Made by a program: the position numbers and the translations under genes. Below are positions 57,343-64,000 of a stretch of DNA of 64,000 nt, piece after piece. Each line of letters begins with the position of its first letter. Position 1 is the stretch's first letter. This stretch comes from Aminobacter ciceronei (GTDB taxonomy: Bacteria > Pseudomonadota > Alphaproteobacteria > Rhizobiales > Rhizobiaceae), in contig NZ_JACJHY010000010.1 of NCBI RefSeq assembly GCF_014138625.1, forward strand, positions 62,001 to 126,000, written 5' to 3'. The notes under the pieces were generated by a model. That model had not been told where the DNA came from and searched no databases. It worked only from the letters and a program-made list of their open reading frames with translations.

Positions 57343-58956
57343 CTATGCGGCCGCCTTGACAATATCGGCAGCCTTCTCCGCGATCATGACTGTCGCGGCA
57401 TAGGTGTTGCCGTTGACCAGCACCGGCATGATCGACGCGTCGGCGACACGCAGCCTTTCGACACCACGCACCCGCAGTTGCGGATCGACCACCGAGTCTG
57501 TGTCCGCACCCATCCGGCAGGTGCCGGCAGCGTGGTAGTGCGTCACGGCCGTCGCCAAAATGTCCTCGGCGATGTCGTCGAGCGAACGGATCGACCGCGC
57601 CGGCAACAGTTCCTTGGCGAGCACATTGCGCAAAGCCGGCTGGTTGACGATCGCACGCGTCCGGGCGGCTCCCTCCGTCAGTATCTTGAGATCGCGCGGA
57701 TCAGAGAAATAGTTCGGCGAGATCGCGGCATGCGCCATCGCATCGGCCGACTTGAGTGTGACTTGGCCCCGGCTGTAGGGCGAGCCATGGTTGAGCAACA
57801 GCGTGAAGCCATGTTCCCGCGGCAGGATACCAAGCACCCCAGGACCACGGCGGATCACTGTTGCCGGTGCCATGCAGACCTGGATTTCGCTGCCGGGATC
57901 GCCCTCGACGGCGTTGAGATAGCCTGATGTTGGAAACAGCCCGCGGCTCAGGACGCCACGACGCTGGAACACATATTGCGCGCCGGCCTTCAATGCGCCC
58001 CACGGCTTGACGTGACTGTAGGCGCTGACCGGCTTTGTCGTCGTGTACATCAGCCGGTACATCGGGTGGTTCTGCAGGTTCTGTCCGACCTCGGGGCTGT
58101 CTGCGTTTACCTTGATGCCGAGACGCTGCAGGCTGCCCGCGTCGCCCACGCCCGACAGCATCAACAATTGCGGCGAGTTGACTGCGCCACCGCTGAGTAT
58201 CACTTCCTTGACCGCGCGCGCCACGCGTGGCCGGCCCTCATGGGCAAACACCACACCGGTGGCGATCCCCGCCTCGATCACCACCCGCTTGACCAGGGCG
58301 TTGACGATCAGCGTCAGGTTCGGCCGCTTCAGCGCCGGGTGCAGGAAGGCCGCAGCCGTGCTTGAACGCTTGCCCTTGCCAATGGTCAGGTCGACATGAC
58401 CGAAGGCTTGGGCCGCGTCCTTGTTGAGGTCGTCGGTCAGCGGCAAGCCTTCGTCGGCCGCCGCATCGAGGAACATGTCGCAGACGGGGGCAGTGCCCTG
58501 TCCCTTCGACACCTGCATCGGCCCGCTGCCGCCATGAATGTCGTTGGCGCCGCGCTCGTTGGTCTCGGATTTCTTGAAATAGGGCAGAACATCGTCATAC
58601 CCCCAGCCGTCATTGCCCAGCGCCTTCCAGTTGTCGTAGTCGCGCCGGTGGCCGCGCATGTACATCATGCCGTTGATCGAACTGGAGCCGCCGACGAGCT
58701 TGCCCTGGGCCCAATAGAGCTTGCGGCCGCCCAGCGCTTGCACCGGTTCGCTCTCGTAGCTCCAGTTGTAGGCGGGATGCGTGCCGGTCACGACATTGGC
58801 GCCCGGAATACGGATCAACATGTCCTTGTCCAGCCCGCCGGCCTCTATGACGGCAACCCGCACATTGGGGTTCTCGGACAGGCGTGCGGCGAGCACGCAG
58901 CCGGCCGCACCTGCGCCCACGACGACATAGTCGAATTCGAGGTCGCTGAACGTCAC
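57343..58956 (-). CDS. GMC-family FAD oxidoreductase
   Basis: Flavoprotein of 537 residues: VVGAGAAGCVLAARLSENPNVRVAVIEAGG, KLVGGSSSINGMMYMRGHRRDYDNW, SGGAVNSPQLLMLSGVG, and the active-site HYHAAGTCRMGADTDSVVDPQLRVRG and NGNTYAATV. It resembles choline dehydrogenase/alcohol dehydrogenase GMC proteins and the other GMC enzyme of the island at moderate level. It starts with a GTG at 58956 that overlaps the thioesterase stop in GTGA; an upstream open frame is not real coding. It likely oxidises an alcohol group; substrate unknown. Confidence 0.88.
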   Translation of the reverse strand: MTFSDLEFDYVVVGAGAAGCVLAARLSENPNVRVAVIEAGGLDKDMLIRIPGANVVTGTHPAYNWSYESEPVQALGGRKLYWAQGKLVGGSSSINGMMYMRGHRRDYDNWKALGNDGWGYDDVLPYFKKSETNERGANDIHGGSGPMQVSKGQGTAPVCDMFLDAAADEGLPLTDDLNKDAAQAFGHVDLTIGKGKRSSTAAAFLHPALKRPNLTLIVNALVKRVVIEAGIATGVVFAHEGRPRVARAVKEVILSGGAVNSPQLLMLSGVGDAGSLQRLGIKVNADSPEVGQNLQNHPMYRLMYTTTKPVSAYSHVKPWGALKAGAQYVFQRRGVLSRGLFPTSGYLNAVEGDPGSEIQVCMAPATVIRRGPGVLGILPREHGFTLLLNHGSPYSRGQVTLKSADAMAHAAISPNYFSDPRDLKILTEGAARTRAIVNQPALRNVLAKELLPARSIRSLDDIAEDILATAVTHYHAAGTCRMGADTDSVVDPQLRVRGVERLRVADASIMPVLVNGNTYAATVMIAEKAADIVKAAA

Positions 58957-59495
58957 GTCCTTGCCCCGAAGTCTCGCCGCGCTACGCCCTTGGGCCACGG
59001 CAGGCGCGCGTGCTCCTGGGCAAGCCTTGTCAGCGGATCGGCCACGGCAGCCTCGACGATCCTGGCTGCCTTGCGCAGGCGCAGGTCGACATGGATCGAC
59101 AGGCCTTCGACCGTCGCGGCGCGGTAATTTTGGTCGACATTCCACAATTCGTGGAAGTGGTGGACGCGCTTCAGGTCGGTCCACAGCACGACGCTGCGGG
59201 CTTCCAGCTTTGCATCCGGCATCAGTTCCCGTTCGTAGCGAACGCTTTTCTCCAGCCGAAAGAAGCTGTAGCTGGTGCGCCTGATGTAGTCGTCATGGAT
59301 ACCAAAGACTTCGAACAGGTCGCTTTCGGCGATATCGAACACATGGTCGTACCAGGACACGTTCATGTGCCGGTTGACGTCGAGCCAGCGCGGCTCGACC
59401 TGCCCCCGGAAACTGATATAGACGCGCGGCCCGTTTTCAGGGTCTCCGGCGTTCGCGCCCGAAACTTGGTCCCCGACCGCGCACTCGTCGTTCAT
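58953..59495 (-). CDS. Hot-dog thioesterase (4-HBT/YbgC-like)
   Basis: A 180-residue hot-dog protein with the active segment VEPRWLDVNRHMNVSWYDHVFDIAESDLFEVFG, close to the DxNxHxNN motif of 4-hydroxybenzoyl-CoA and carnitine-type thioesterases, followed by SYSFFRLEKSVRYERELMPDAKLEARSVVLW. The catalytic aspartate is in LDVNRH. It hydrolyses an acyl-CoA thioester in the cytoplasm. It lies between a transporter ATPase (7 bases) and the GMC gene (4-base overlap). It may recycle CoA or release an intermediate; this is inferred. Confidence 0.83.
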   Translation of the reverse strand: MNDECAVGDQVSGANAGDPENGPRVYISFRGQVEPRWLDVNRHMNVSWYDHVFDIAESDLFEVFGIHDDYIRRTSYSFFRLEKSVRYERELMPDAKLEARSVVLWTDLKRVHHFHELWNVDQNYRAATVEGLSIHVDLRLRKAARIVEAAVADPLTRLAQEHARLPWPKGVARRDFGART

Positions 59496-59501
59496 CAGCC
59501 C

Positions 59502-60206
59502 TTACTCCGCCGCGACAGCCGGAGCGTTCAGCTTCTCGTCCAGTTCGGAGGCGAGGCACGAGAACTTCACCTGGCCGCGCTCGATGATCATGGCGCGGTC
59601 GGCATAGGGGGCGGTAACAGCCAGATGCTGCTCGACGATGACAACCGCCGTGCCGGTCTGCGCCCAGCGACGCAGGAAGGCGAGGATCGGTGGCAGCAGC
59701 GCCTGGGCGAGGCCCATCGACGGCTCGTCGCAGAGCAGCACCTTGGGCTGGGCGATGAAGGCTTGGCCGAGCGCCAGCATCTGCTGCTGACCGCCTGAGA
59801 GATCACGAGCGTAGAGTTTCTGCTTTTCCTTCAGGATCGGGAAGACCGAGTAGATTTCCTCGACCGCGTTGTTGAAGCCGGCACGGTCGCCACGCCGGGC
59901 GGCGGCGCCCATGCGCAGATTGTCGAACACGCTGAGCTCGGGAAACACACGGTGCCCGTCAAGCACAAGGCGCAAGCCCGACTGCGCCACCTTCTCCGGC
60001 GCGACCCCGCCGATCGCCTTGCCGTCGAGCAGGATCTCGCCGCTGTCGGGTTTGTTGAAGCCGGCGATCGCCCGCATCAGCGTCGACTTGCCGGCGCCAT
60101 TCTCGCCGCCGATGAGCAGGATCTCGCCCGCCTTTGCGGTCAGCGACACATCGCGCAGCACCGGGATGGTGCCATAGCCTGCAACCAGATTCTTGACCTC
60201 AAGCAT
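59502..60206 (-). CDS. LivF-type ATP-binding protein (second system)
   Basis: ABC ATPase of 234 residues: Walker A GGENGAGKSTLM (GEN instead of GRN), signature LSGGQQQMLALGQAFI and Walker B VLLCDEPSMGLAQ. It overlaps the fused LivM-LivG gene by 8 bases. The ATG at 60206 gives MLEVKNLVAGYG. It is the second ATPase of the importer encoded here. Confidence 0.88.
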   Translation of the reverse strand: MLEVKNLVAGYGTIPVLRDVSLTAKAGEILLIGGENGAGKSTLMRAIAGFNKPDSGEILLDGKAIGGVAPEKVAQSGLRLVLDGHRVFPELSVFDNLRMGAAARRGDRAGFNNAVEEIYSVFPILKEKQKLYARDLSGGQQQMLALGQAFIAQPKVLLCDEPSMGLAQALLPPILAFLRRWAQTGTAVVIVEQHLAVTAPYADRAMIIERGQVKFSCLASELDEKLNAPAVAAE

Positions 60207-62007
60207 GGCGCGACCCCACGAACATATGCTGCACAGCCGGGTCCTTGGCGACTACGTCCGGCTTGCCTGAAGAAACCACTCGGCCCTGTTCCAGCACAGT
60301 GATGGTGTCGGCAATGCCCCACACCAGGTCGAGATCGTGCTCGACCAGGATGACTGTCTTGCCCATCTGGCGGCTCAGGAACTTGACGAGATTGGCGAAG
60401 TTGGTGCGCTCGCTCTGCGACAGGCCGGCAGCCGGCTCGTCGAACAAGACGATGGTTGCCTCCTTGAGCACCGTGCGCATCACTTCGACCAGACGACGTT
60501 GGCCGTGCGACAGCAGCGTCGCGCTGTCCTGGCCAAAGCTCTTCTCCATCGCCTTGGCGAGCGCGGTCATGTCAGCGCTGGCAGGGCCGACGCGGGCATC
60601 GATGCCGATCTTCAAGTTGTCCCACAGCGACATCTGGCTGAAGATGCGCGGCGCCTGGAAGGTGCGGCCGAGGCTCATATTGGCGATGCGGTCGGCCGCC
60701 ATGTTGGTCGCGTCTACCCCGTTGATCATGAAGGAGCCGGTGTTCAGGCGCGACAGACCGCTCAGCACGTTGAGCAGGCTGGTTTTGCCCGAGCCGTTGG
60801 CGCCGATCAGTCCGTGCACCTCACCCTTGCGAACCTTGAGGTCGACAGCACTGACAGCCACCACCTCGCCGAACTTCTTGGTGCCGTTGCGCACCTCGAC
60901 GGCGATCTCCTCGCTCGGCTCGCGGACCGTCTTGCCGGCCTGCAGGTCGGCGAGAAAACCGTCGATGCGGAAGGCCTGCTCGCCGCCGCCGGTCTGCTTG
61001 CGCTTGGCGCGCAGGCGCTCGACCGAGCCGACGATGCCATCGGGGAAAGCCATGACCGCAACAAGCGTCAGGCAGCCATACATCAAGAGGCGATACTCGA
61101 CGAAACCGGCCAAGAGGATGTTCGGCAGGATGTAGACGATCCAGATGCCGATGATCGGACCGAGCATCTGTCCGCGACCGCCGACAACGACCGCGAAGAA
61201 GAACACGAAAGACAGCTCGATGTTGAAGCCCTGCGGGCTGACGAAAGCTACCGTCGGCAAGTAGAGGATACCGCAGATACCGGTCCCGATCGACGCGACG
61301 ATGAAGGCGGTGAAGCGCATCACTCCCGGCTTGATGCCCAGGGAACGCGCCGCTTCCGGGCTCAGCGCCGCCACGAACATCATACGGCCGAGCTTCGAGC
61401 GCCGAATACCGTAATGGACGAACAGCGCGATCATCGGGAATACCGCAACCGCGATCGCCAGCAGCGACATGCTACCCACGATCGGATTGGTCAGCGCCGG
61501 TACGGTGACGCTGATACCGTTGATGCCGTTGGTCCACTTGTCGAGCGTCACCAGAAGCTGCGGGAAAACGATCGCGGCACTCATGGTTACGAAGCCGAGG
61601 TGGAAGCCTTGTACACGCAACGCCGGCAGGGCAAACAGCAGGCCGCCAAGCATGGCAGCGACGATGCCACCCATCGCGGCGGCTGCAAACGACCAGCCAT
61701 GCAGGCCGAACAGGATCGCAGCGACATAGGCGGCAAGTCCGAGGATGGCGCCCTGGCCGAACGACTTCTGGCCAGCATCGACGAACAGCATGTTCTGGAA
61801 GATGGCTGCTGCGATATAGATGTTCACCAGCTGGAACGTGTGAATCCAGTAGGAGTTGCCGGCGATCACCGGGCCGAAGCCGGTGATCGCGATCAGCGCC
61901 ACGCCGATCCAGACCTGCGTCAGGTCGGAGTTGAAGCGGCCTTTCGGCTTGGTTTCAGCCATGGAAACGGGTCCGGTTTGTACGTTCGCGGTCGCCTGCA
62001 TGATCAC
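60199..62007 (-). CDS. Fused LivM-LivG protein of a Liv/HAAT transporter
   Basis: A 602-residue protein with a permease half (residues about 25-320, including FVDAGQKSFGQGAILGLAAYVAAI and GFHLGFVTMSAAIVFPQLLV) followed by an ABC ATPase half (about 350-600). The ATPase half has Walker A LIGANGSGKTSLLN, signature LLSHGQRRLVEVMR and Walker B IVLFDEPAAGLS. This M-to-G fusion is known in the HAAT family but is less common than separate genes. The start is GTG 62007, in GTGA with the livH stop, or ATG 62001. Together with LivH and LivF it makes a full importer lacking its own binding-protein gene. Confidence 0.86.
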   Translation of the reverse strand: MIMQATANVQTGPVSMAETKPKGRFNSDLTQVWIGVALIAITGFGPVIAGNSYWIHTFQLVNIYIAAAIFQNMLFVDAGQKSFGQGAILGLAAYVAAILFGLHGWSFAAAAMGGIVAAMLGGLLFALPALRVQGFHLGFVTMSAAIVFPQLLVTLDKWTNGINGISVTVPALTNPIVGSMSLLAIAVAVFPMIALFVHYGIRRSKLGRMMFVAALSPEAARSLGIKPGVMRFTAFIVASIGTGICGILYLPTVAFVSPQGFNIELSFVFFFAVVVGGRGQMLGPIIGIWIVYILPNILLAGFVEYRLLMYGCLTLVAVMAFPDGIVGSVERLRAKRKQTGGGEQAFRIDGFLADLQAGKTVREPSEEIAVEVRNGTKKFGEVVAVSAVDLKVRKGEVHGLIGANGSGKTSLLNVLSGLSRLNTGSFMINGVDATNMAADRIANMSLGRTFQAPRIFSQMSLWDNLKIGIDARVGPASADMTALAKAMEKSFGQDSATLLSHGQRRLVEVMRTVLKEATIVLFDEPAAGLSQSERTNFANLVKFLSRQMGKTVILVEHDLDLVWGIADTITVLEQGRVVSSGKPDVVAKDPAVQHMFVGSRHA

Positions 62008-62882
62008 ACCCGCCTTGCGCCGACGCGCCCGAACAGGCCTTGCGGCCGGAACATCAGGATCAGCACCAGAACCAGCAACGATGCGAGGTCCTGATAGGCA
62101 CCACCGACCTTGTAGGCGGTCAGCATCGCCACCACGCCCACCAGAGGTCCACCGATCAGCGTGCCGGCGTTGGAACCGATGCCGCCGACGACGGCGGCGA
62201 CGAAGCCGTTGAGCACATATTTCAGGCCGGCGTCAGGGCTGACCGAGATCACAGGAGCAACGAGGAAGCCGACGGTACCGACCATCAGGCCGCTGATTGC
62301 AAAGGAGATGAGCTGCAGCCGGCGCACCGGCAGGCCGGCAGCACGCGCGGCGTCGAAATCCTGCGACAGCGCGCTGATGGCGAGACCGATGAAAGTGCGG
62401 CGCAGGAAGTAGCGCAACGCGAAAAACCAGAAGATCATCGCAGCGATCGCCAAGGCATAGGCACCCGGCGTGCGGGTCCCGAAGATGCGGAAGCTCGGCA
62501 CGACGCTCTGGACGGAATAGGCGAACGGCCCCTGTGTGATCATCAGCAACGCCGCCACGATCACCGAGACCGACACCGTCGAAATCAGCCAGCTGTCCTG
62601 CTCGACCGAGGAGCGCAGCGGCAAAAGCGTGATGTAGCCCTGGACGGCGACGACGGCGGCGATGCCCAGGCCAGTCAGCAGCAGCATCAGACTCCACTGG
62701 CCAAGCCCGACCTGGTTGGCCAGGAAATAGGCGGCGAAGCCGCCGAGGATGAACATGTTGCCTTGGGCGAAGTTGAAGATGTTGGTCGCGCCATGGACGA
62801 TATTGAAGCTCATCGCGATGGTGGCAAAGATCGACCCGATGGCGATCCCGCGTATCACGATGATCAGTATTTCGCTGAGCAT
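62004..62882 (-). CDS. LivH-type permease (second system)
   Basis: Inner-membrane permease of 292 residues with 7-8 hydrophobic segments. IAIGSIFATIAMSFNIVHGATNIFNFAQGNMFILGGFAAYFLANQ opens the protein and is typical of LivH. A SFAISGLMVGTVGFLVAPVISVSPDAGLKYVLNGFVAAVVGGIGSNAGTLIGGPLVGVV block follows. GGGAGG ends 7 bases before the ATG at 62882. It begins the operon, 119 bp from a dyad. Its binding protein may be one of the orphan proteins at 3144 or 43176. Confidence 0.88.
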   Translation of the reverse strand: MLSEILIIVIRGIAIGSIFATIAMSFNIVHGATNIFNFAQGNMFILGGFAAYFLANQVGLGQWSLMLLLTGLGIAAVVAVQGYITLLPLRSSVEQDSWLISTVSVSVIVAALLMITQGPFAYSVQSVVPSFRIFGTRTPGAYALAIAAMIFWFFALRYFLRRTFIGLAISALSQDFDAARAAGLPVRRLQLISFAISGLMVGTVGFLVAPVISVSPDAGLKYVLNGFVAAVVGGIGSNAGTLIGGPLVGVVAMLTAYKVGGAYQDLASLLVLVLILMFRPQGLFGRVGARRV

Positions 62883-62943
62883 AAGCTCGCCTCCCTGACC
62901 TCACTTATGAACCCGCCCTGCCTGCACCGCGGGCAAGCCCGGA

Positions 62944-62978
62944 AAGCTGACGAGGAAGGCGTATTTTGAGGTCAGCTT
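62944..62978. repeat. Inverted repeat in the livH promoter region
   Basis: AAGCTGAC at 62944-62951 pairs with GTCAGCTT at 62971-62978, 19 bases apart. It lies between livH and its dyad at 63002. It could be a hairpin in the leader; no T-run follows. Chance cannot be excluded. Confidence 0.35.
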
Positions 62979-63001
62979 ATGCGTGCCAGCGACGCCCGCA
63001 A

Positions 63002-63021
63002 CATCGTTCGAACGGACTAAC
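63002..63021 (-). promoter_or_regulatory. Island dyad for the second Liv operon
   Basis: CATCGTTC-GAAC-GGACTAAC; toward livH it reads GTTAGTCC-GTTC-GAACGATG. It lies 119 bp before the ATG at 62882. Confidence 0.75.
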
Positions 63022-63135
63022 GACAATTGCAGGAAAACGGAGCGGTCGGTCGCCCCGTGCAAGGTTCGGACGCGGTTGTTCAGACGCCGACTTTGTCGTC
63101 GTCATCCATGGCCGCCCCCCCTTGGGCGCTAATGG

Positions 63136-63972
63136 TCAGGAAAAGCAGTCCCGTGCCGTGTCGAACGAAATTTTCGCCGCCTCATTCCGGCCGAGAGCCG
63201 CGAGTTCGGGCGAAATCACCTCGACGCTGAACGGCGCGGCAACGCCCATATCATCCAGCGTCGCAGCGAAGGCGGAAAGATCGAATGCGCCCTGCCCGCA
63301 CAGGCTGCGGTTCATGGTCTCGGCCGAGCGCTGGCCGACCGGCACCTTGCCGGCATCGTTCACCTGCACGCACAGGATCCTGTTCGCGGCAATCCGCCTC
63401 AGATCCTCCAACGGCACGTCGGCGCGGAAAACATGCCACGAATCGATGACCAGCCCGGCATTGGGAATGTCGGCGATGATCGCCAGCGCCGTGTCTACGT
63501 CACGCACATTGCCCCAGGCCACCAGTTCCAGCGCGATCGAAAGCCCATGTTCGACCGCCTGGCCGCAGAGGTCGCGGAATTTCCGCTGCATGGTCTCGAG
63601 CGATATGCCACGTTCGCCAAGATCGGGTCCGACATTGATGACCTTGGCGCCGAACGCGGCCGCCGCCCGGAACGCCGTCTCTTCGTTGCGGCGGGAAACA
63701 AGCCCCGCCTCGCCGTCCATGAACCAGTCGGTCAGAAACTCGACCGACACATGCTTCATGCCGTGTGCATCGAGAATGGCGCGAAGCTCGCCATCGCCAA
63801 ACCCACGCGCCCGCTGCTCGGCATAGTCGCGGAAATGCAGGCACATGCCGGTGTAGCCGGCCGCAGCACACGCCTCCACACGCTCGGCAAAGCCATGGCG
63901 CGAGGCAACGGGGTTGCCTGGCATGACGCCGCTTATCGTGTGCGAGCTGCAGACATATTCGCGCGTCTTCAT
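63136..63972 (-). CDS. Sugar phosphate isomerase/epimerase-type TIM-barrel protein
   Basis: A 278-residue protein of the xylose-isomerase-like/AP-endonuclease-2 TIM-barrel family. VEACAAAGYTGMCLHFRDYAEQ begins it, HVSVEFLTDWF and INVGPDL follow, then ALELVAWGNVRDVDTALAIIADIPNAGLVIDSWHVFRADVP and VEVISPEL. Glu and His candidates for metal binding fall at ALELVAW, IDSWHVF and VEVIS. Such proteins act on sugars or on myo-inositol-like and dehydroshikimate-type acids. It ends 115 bp from the dyad at 63002 and is probably outside that operon. The substrate is unknown. Confidence 0.82.
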   Translation of the reverse strand: MKTREYVCSSHTISGVMPGNPVASRHGFAERVEACAAAGYTGMCLHFRDYAEQRARGFGDGELRAILDAHGMKHVSVEFLTDWFMDGEAGLVSRRNEETAFRAAAAFGAKVINVGPDLGERGISLETMQRKFRDLCGQAVEHGLSIALELVAWGNVRDVDTALAIIADIPNAGLVIDSWHVFRADVPLEDLRRIAANRILCVQVNDAGKVPVGQRSAETMNRSLCGQGAFDLSAFAATLDDMGVAAPFSVEVISPELAALGRNEAAKISFDTARDCFS

Positions 63973-64000
63973 TGGTCATCCCGGGGCTGGCTGCAATCGG

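Noticed and set aside
60337-62094. Long plus-strand open frame antisense to the fused LivM-LivG gene
   Set aside because: Same reasoning: the minus strand encodes ABC motifs, and this frame reads like a reverse-complement shadow.
1-64000. CRISPR arrays, tRNA or rRNA genes, insertion sequences
   Set aside because: I saw no regular direct repeats, no tRNA-like cloverleaf or T-loop sequences, and no transposase or terminal inverted repeats. The island has no visible mobile-element borders in this window.

Overview
The window looks like a chromosomal stretch of a high-GC alphaproteobacterium, most likely a Rhizobiales/Phyllobacteriaceae member (Mesorhizobium- or Aminobacter-like). I infer this from codon bias, protein style and the abundance of Liv-type (HAAT) ABC transporters; no marker here proves the genus. 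The left 3 kb holds a housekeeping gene (rimO) and an MFS exporter. From about 3 kb to the right edge almost every gene belongs to one catabolic island.

The island encodes what reads as a complete pathway for the C and D rings of steroids, the HIP pathway (methylhexahydroindanedione-propionate) known from Mycobacterium and Rhodococcus. Recognisable members are fadD3 (HIP-CoA ligase, 48.6-50.2 kb), fadE30 (12.4-13.6 kb), ipdF, echA20 and ipdC (8.2-10.9 kb), ipdA and ipdB (25.7-27.4 kb), fadE31, a FadE32-like subunit and fadA6 (51.9-55.3 kb), plus a FadB-type bifunctional enzyme. Ring A/B genes (KstD, KshAB, HsaABCD) are not in the window.

Layout: 3.1-4.4 kb a periplasmic binding protein; 4.8-5.8 kb a LuxR-type regulator; 5.9-14.7 kb a leftward operon (OYE reductase, SnoaL, MaoC, ipdF, echA20, ipdC, SDR, SnoaL, fadE30, acyl-CoA dehydrogenase); 14.9-20.4 kb SDR and SnoaL genes and a TetR regulator; 20.5-22.3 kb VOC protein and thiolase; 22.6-30.5 kb a leftward operon (SDR, APH-like kinase, acyl-CoA dehydrogenase, ipdB, ipdA, fadB, quinone oxidoreductase); 30.8-33.2 kb SDR and CoA ligase; 33.2-39.8 kb two SDRs and a full Liv transporter with fused LivHM; 40.0-46.4 kb GMC oxidoreductase, SnoaL, esterase, a second binding protein, a luciferase-like monooxygenase and its probable flavin reductase; 46.5-48.4 kb a second LuxR regulator with an SDR; 48.6-56.2 kb fadD3 and the fadA6/fadE31 operon; 56.3-62.9 kb aldo-keto reductase, GMC oxidoreductase, thioesterase and a second Liv transporter with a fused LivM-LivG protein; 63.1-64.0 kb a TIM-barrel isomerase-like protein.

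The most striking non-coding feature is a 20-bp dyad, roughly TTAGTCC/CATCGTCC, 4 bp, GGACGATG, found at 20 places. Nearly all lie 20-135 bp upstream of a transcription unit, and none lies inside a gene. It ties the whole island, including transporters and both orphan binding proteins, into one apparent regulon. The two LuxR-type proteins are the best candidates for reading it. A TetR protein is also present, but its promoter lacks the dyad.
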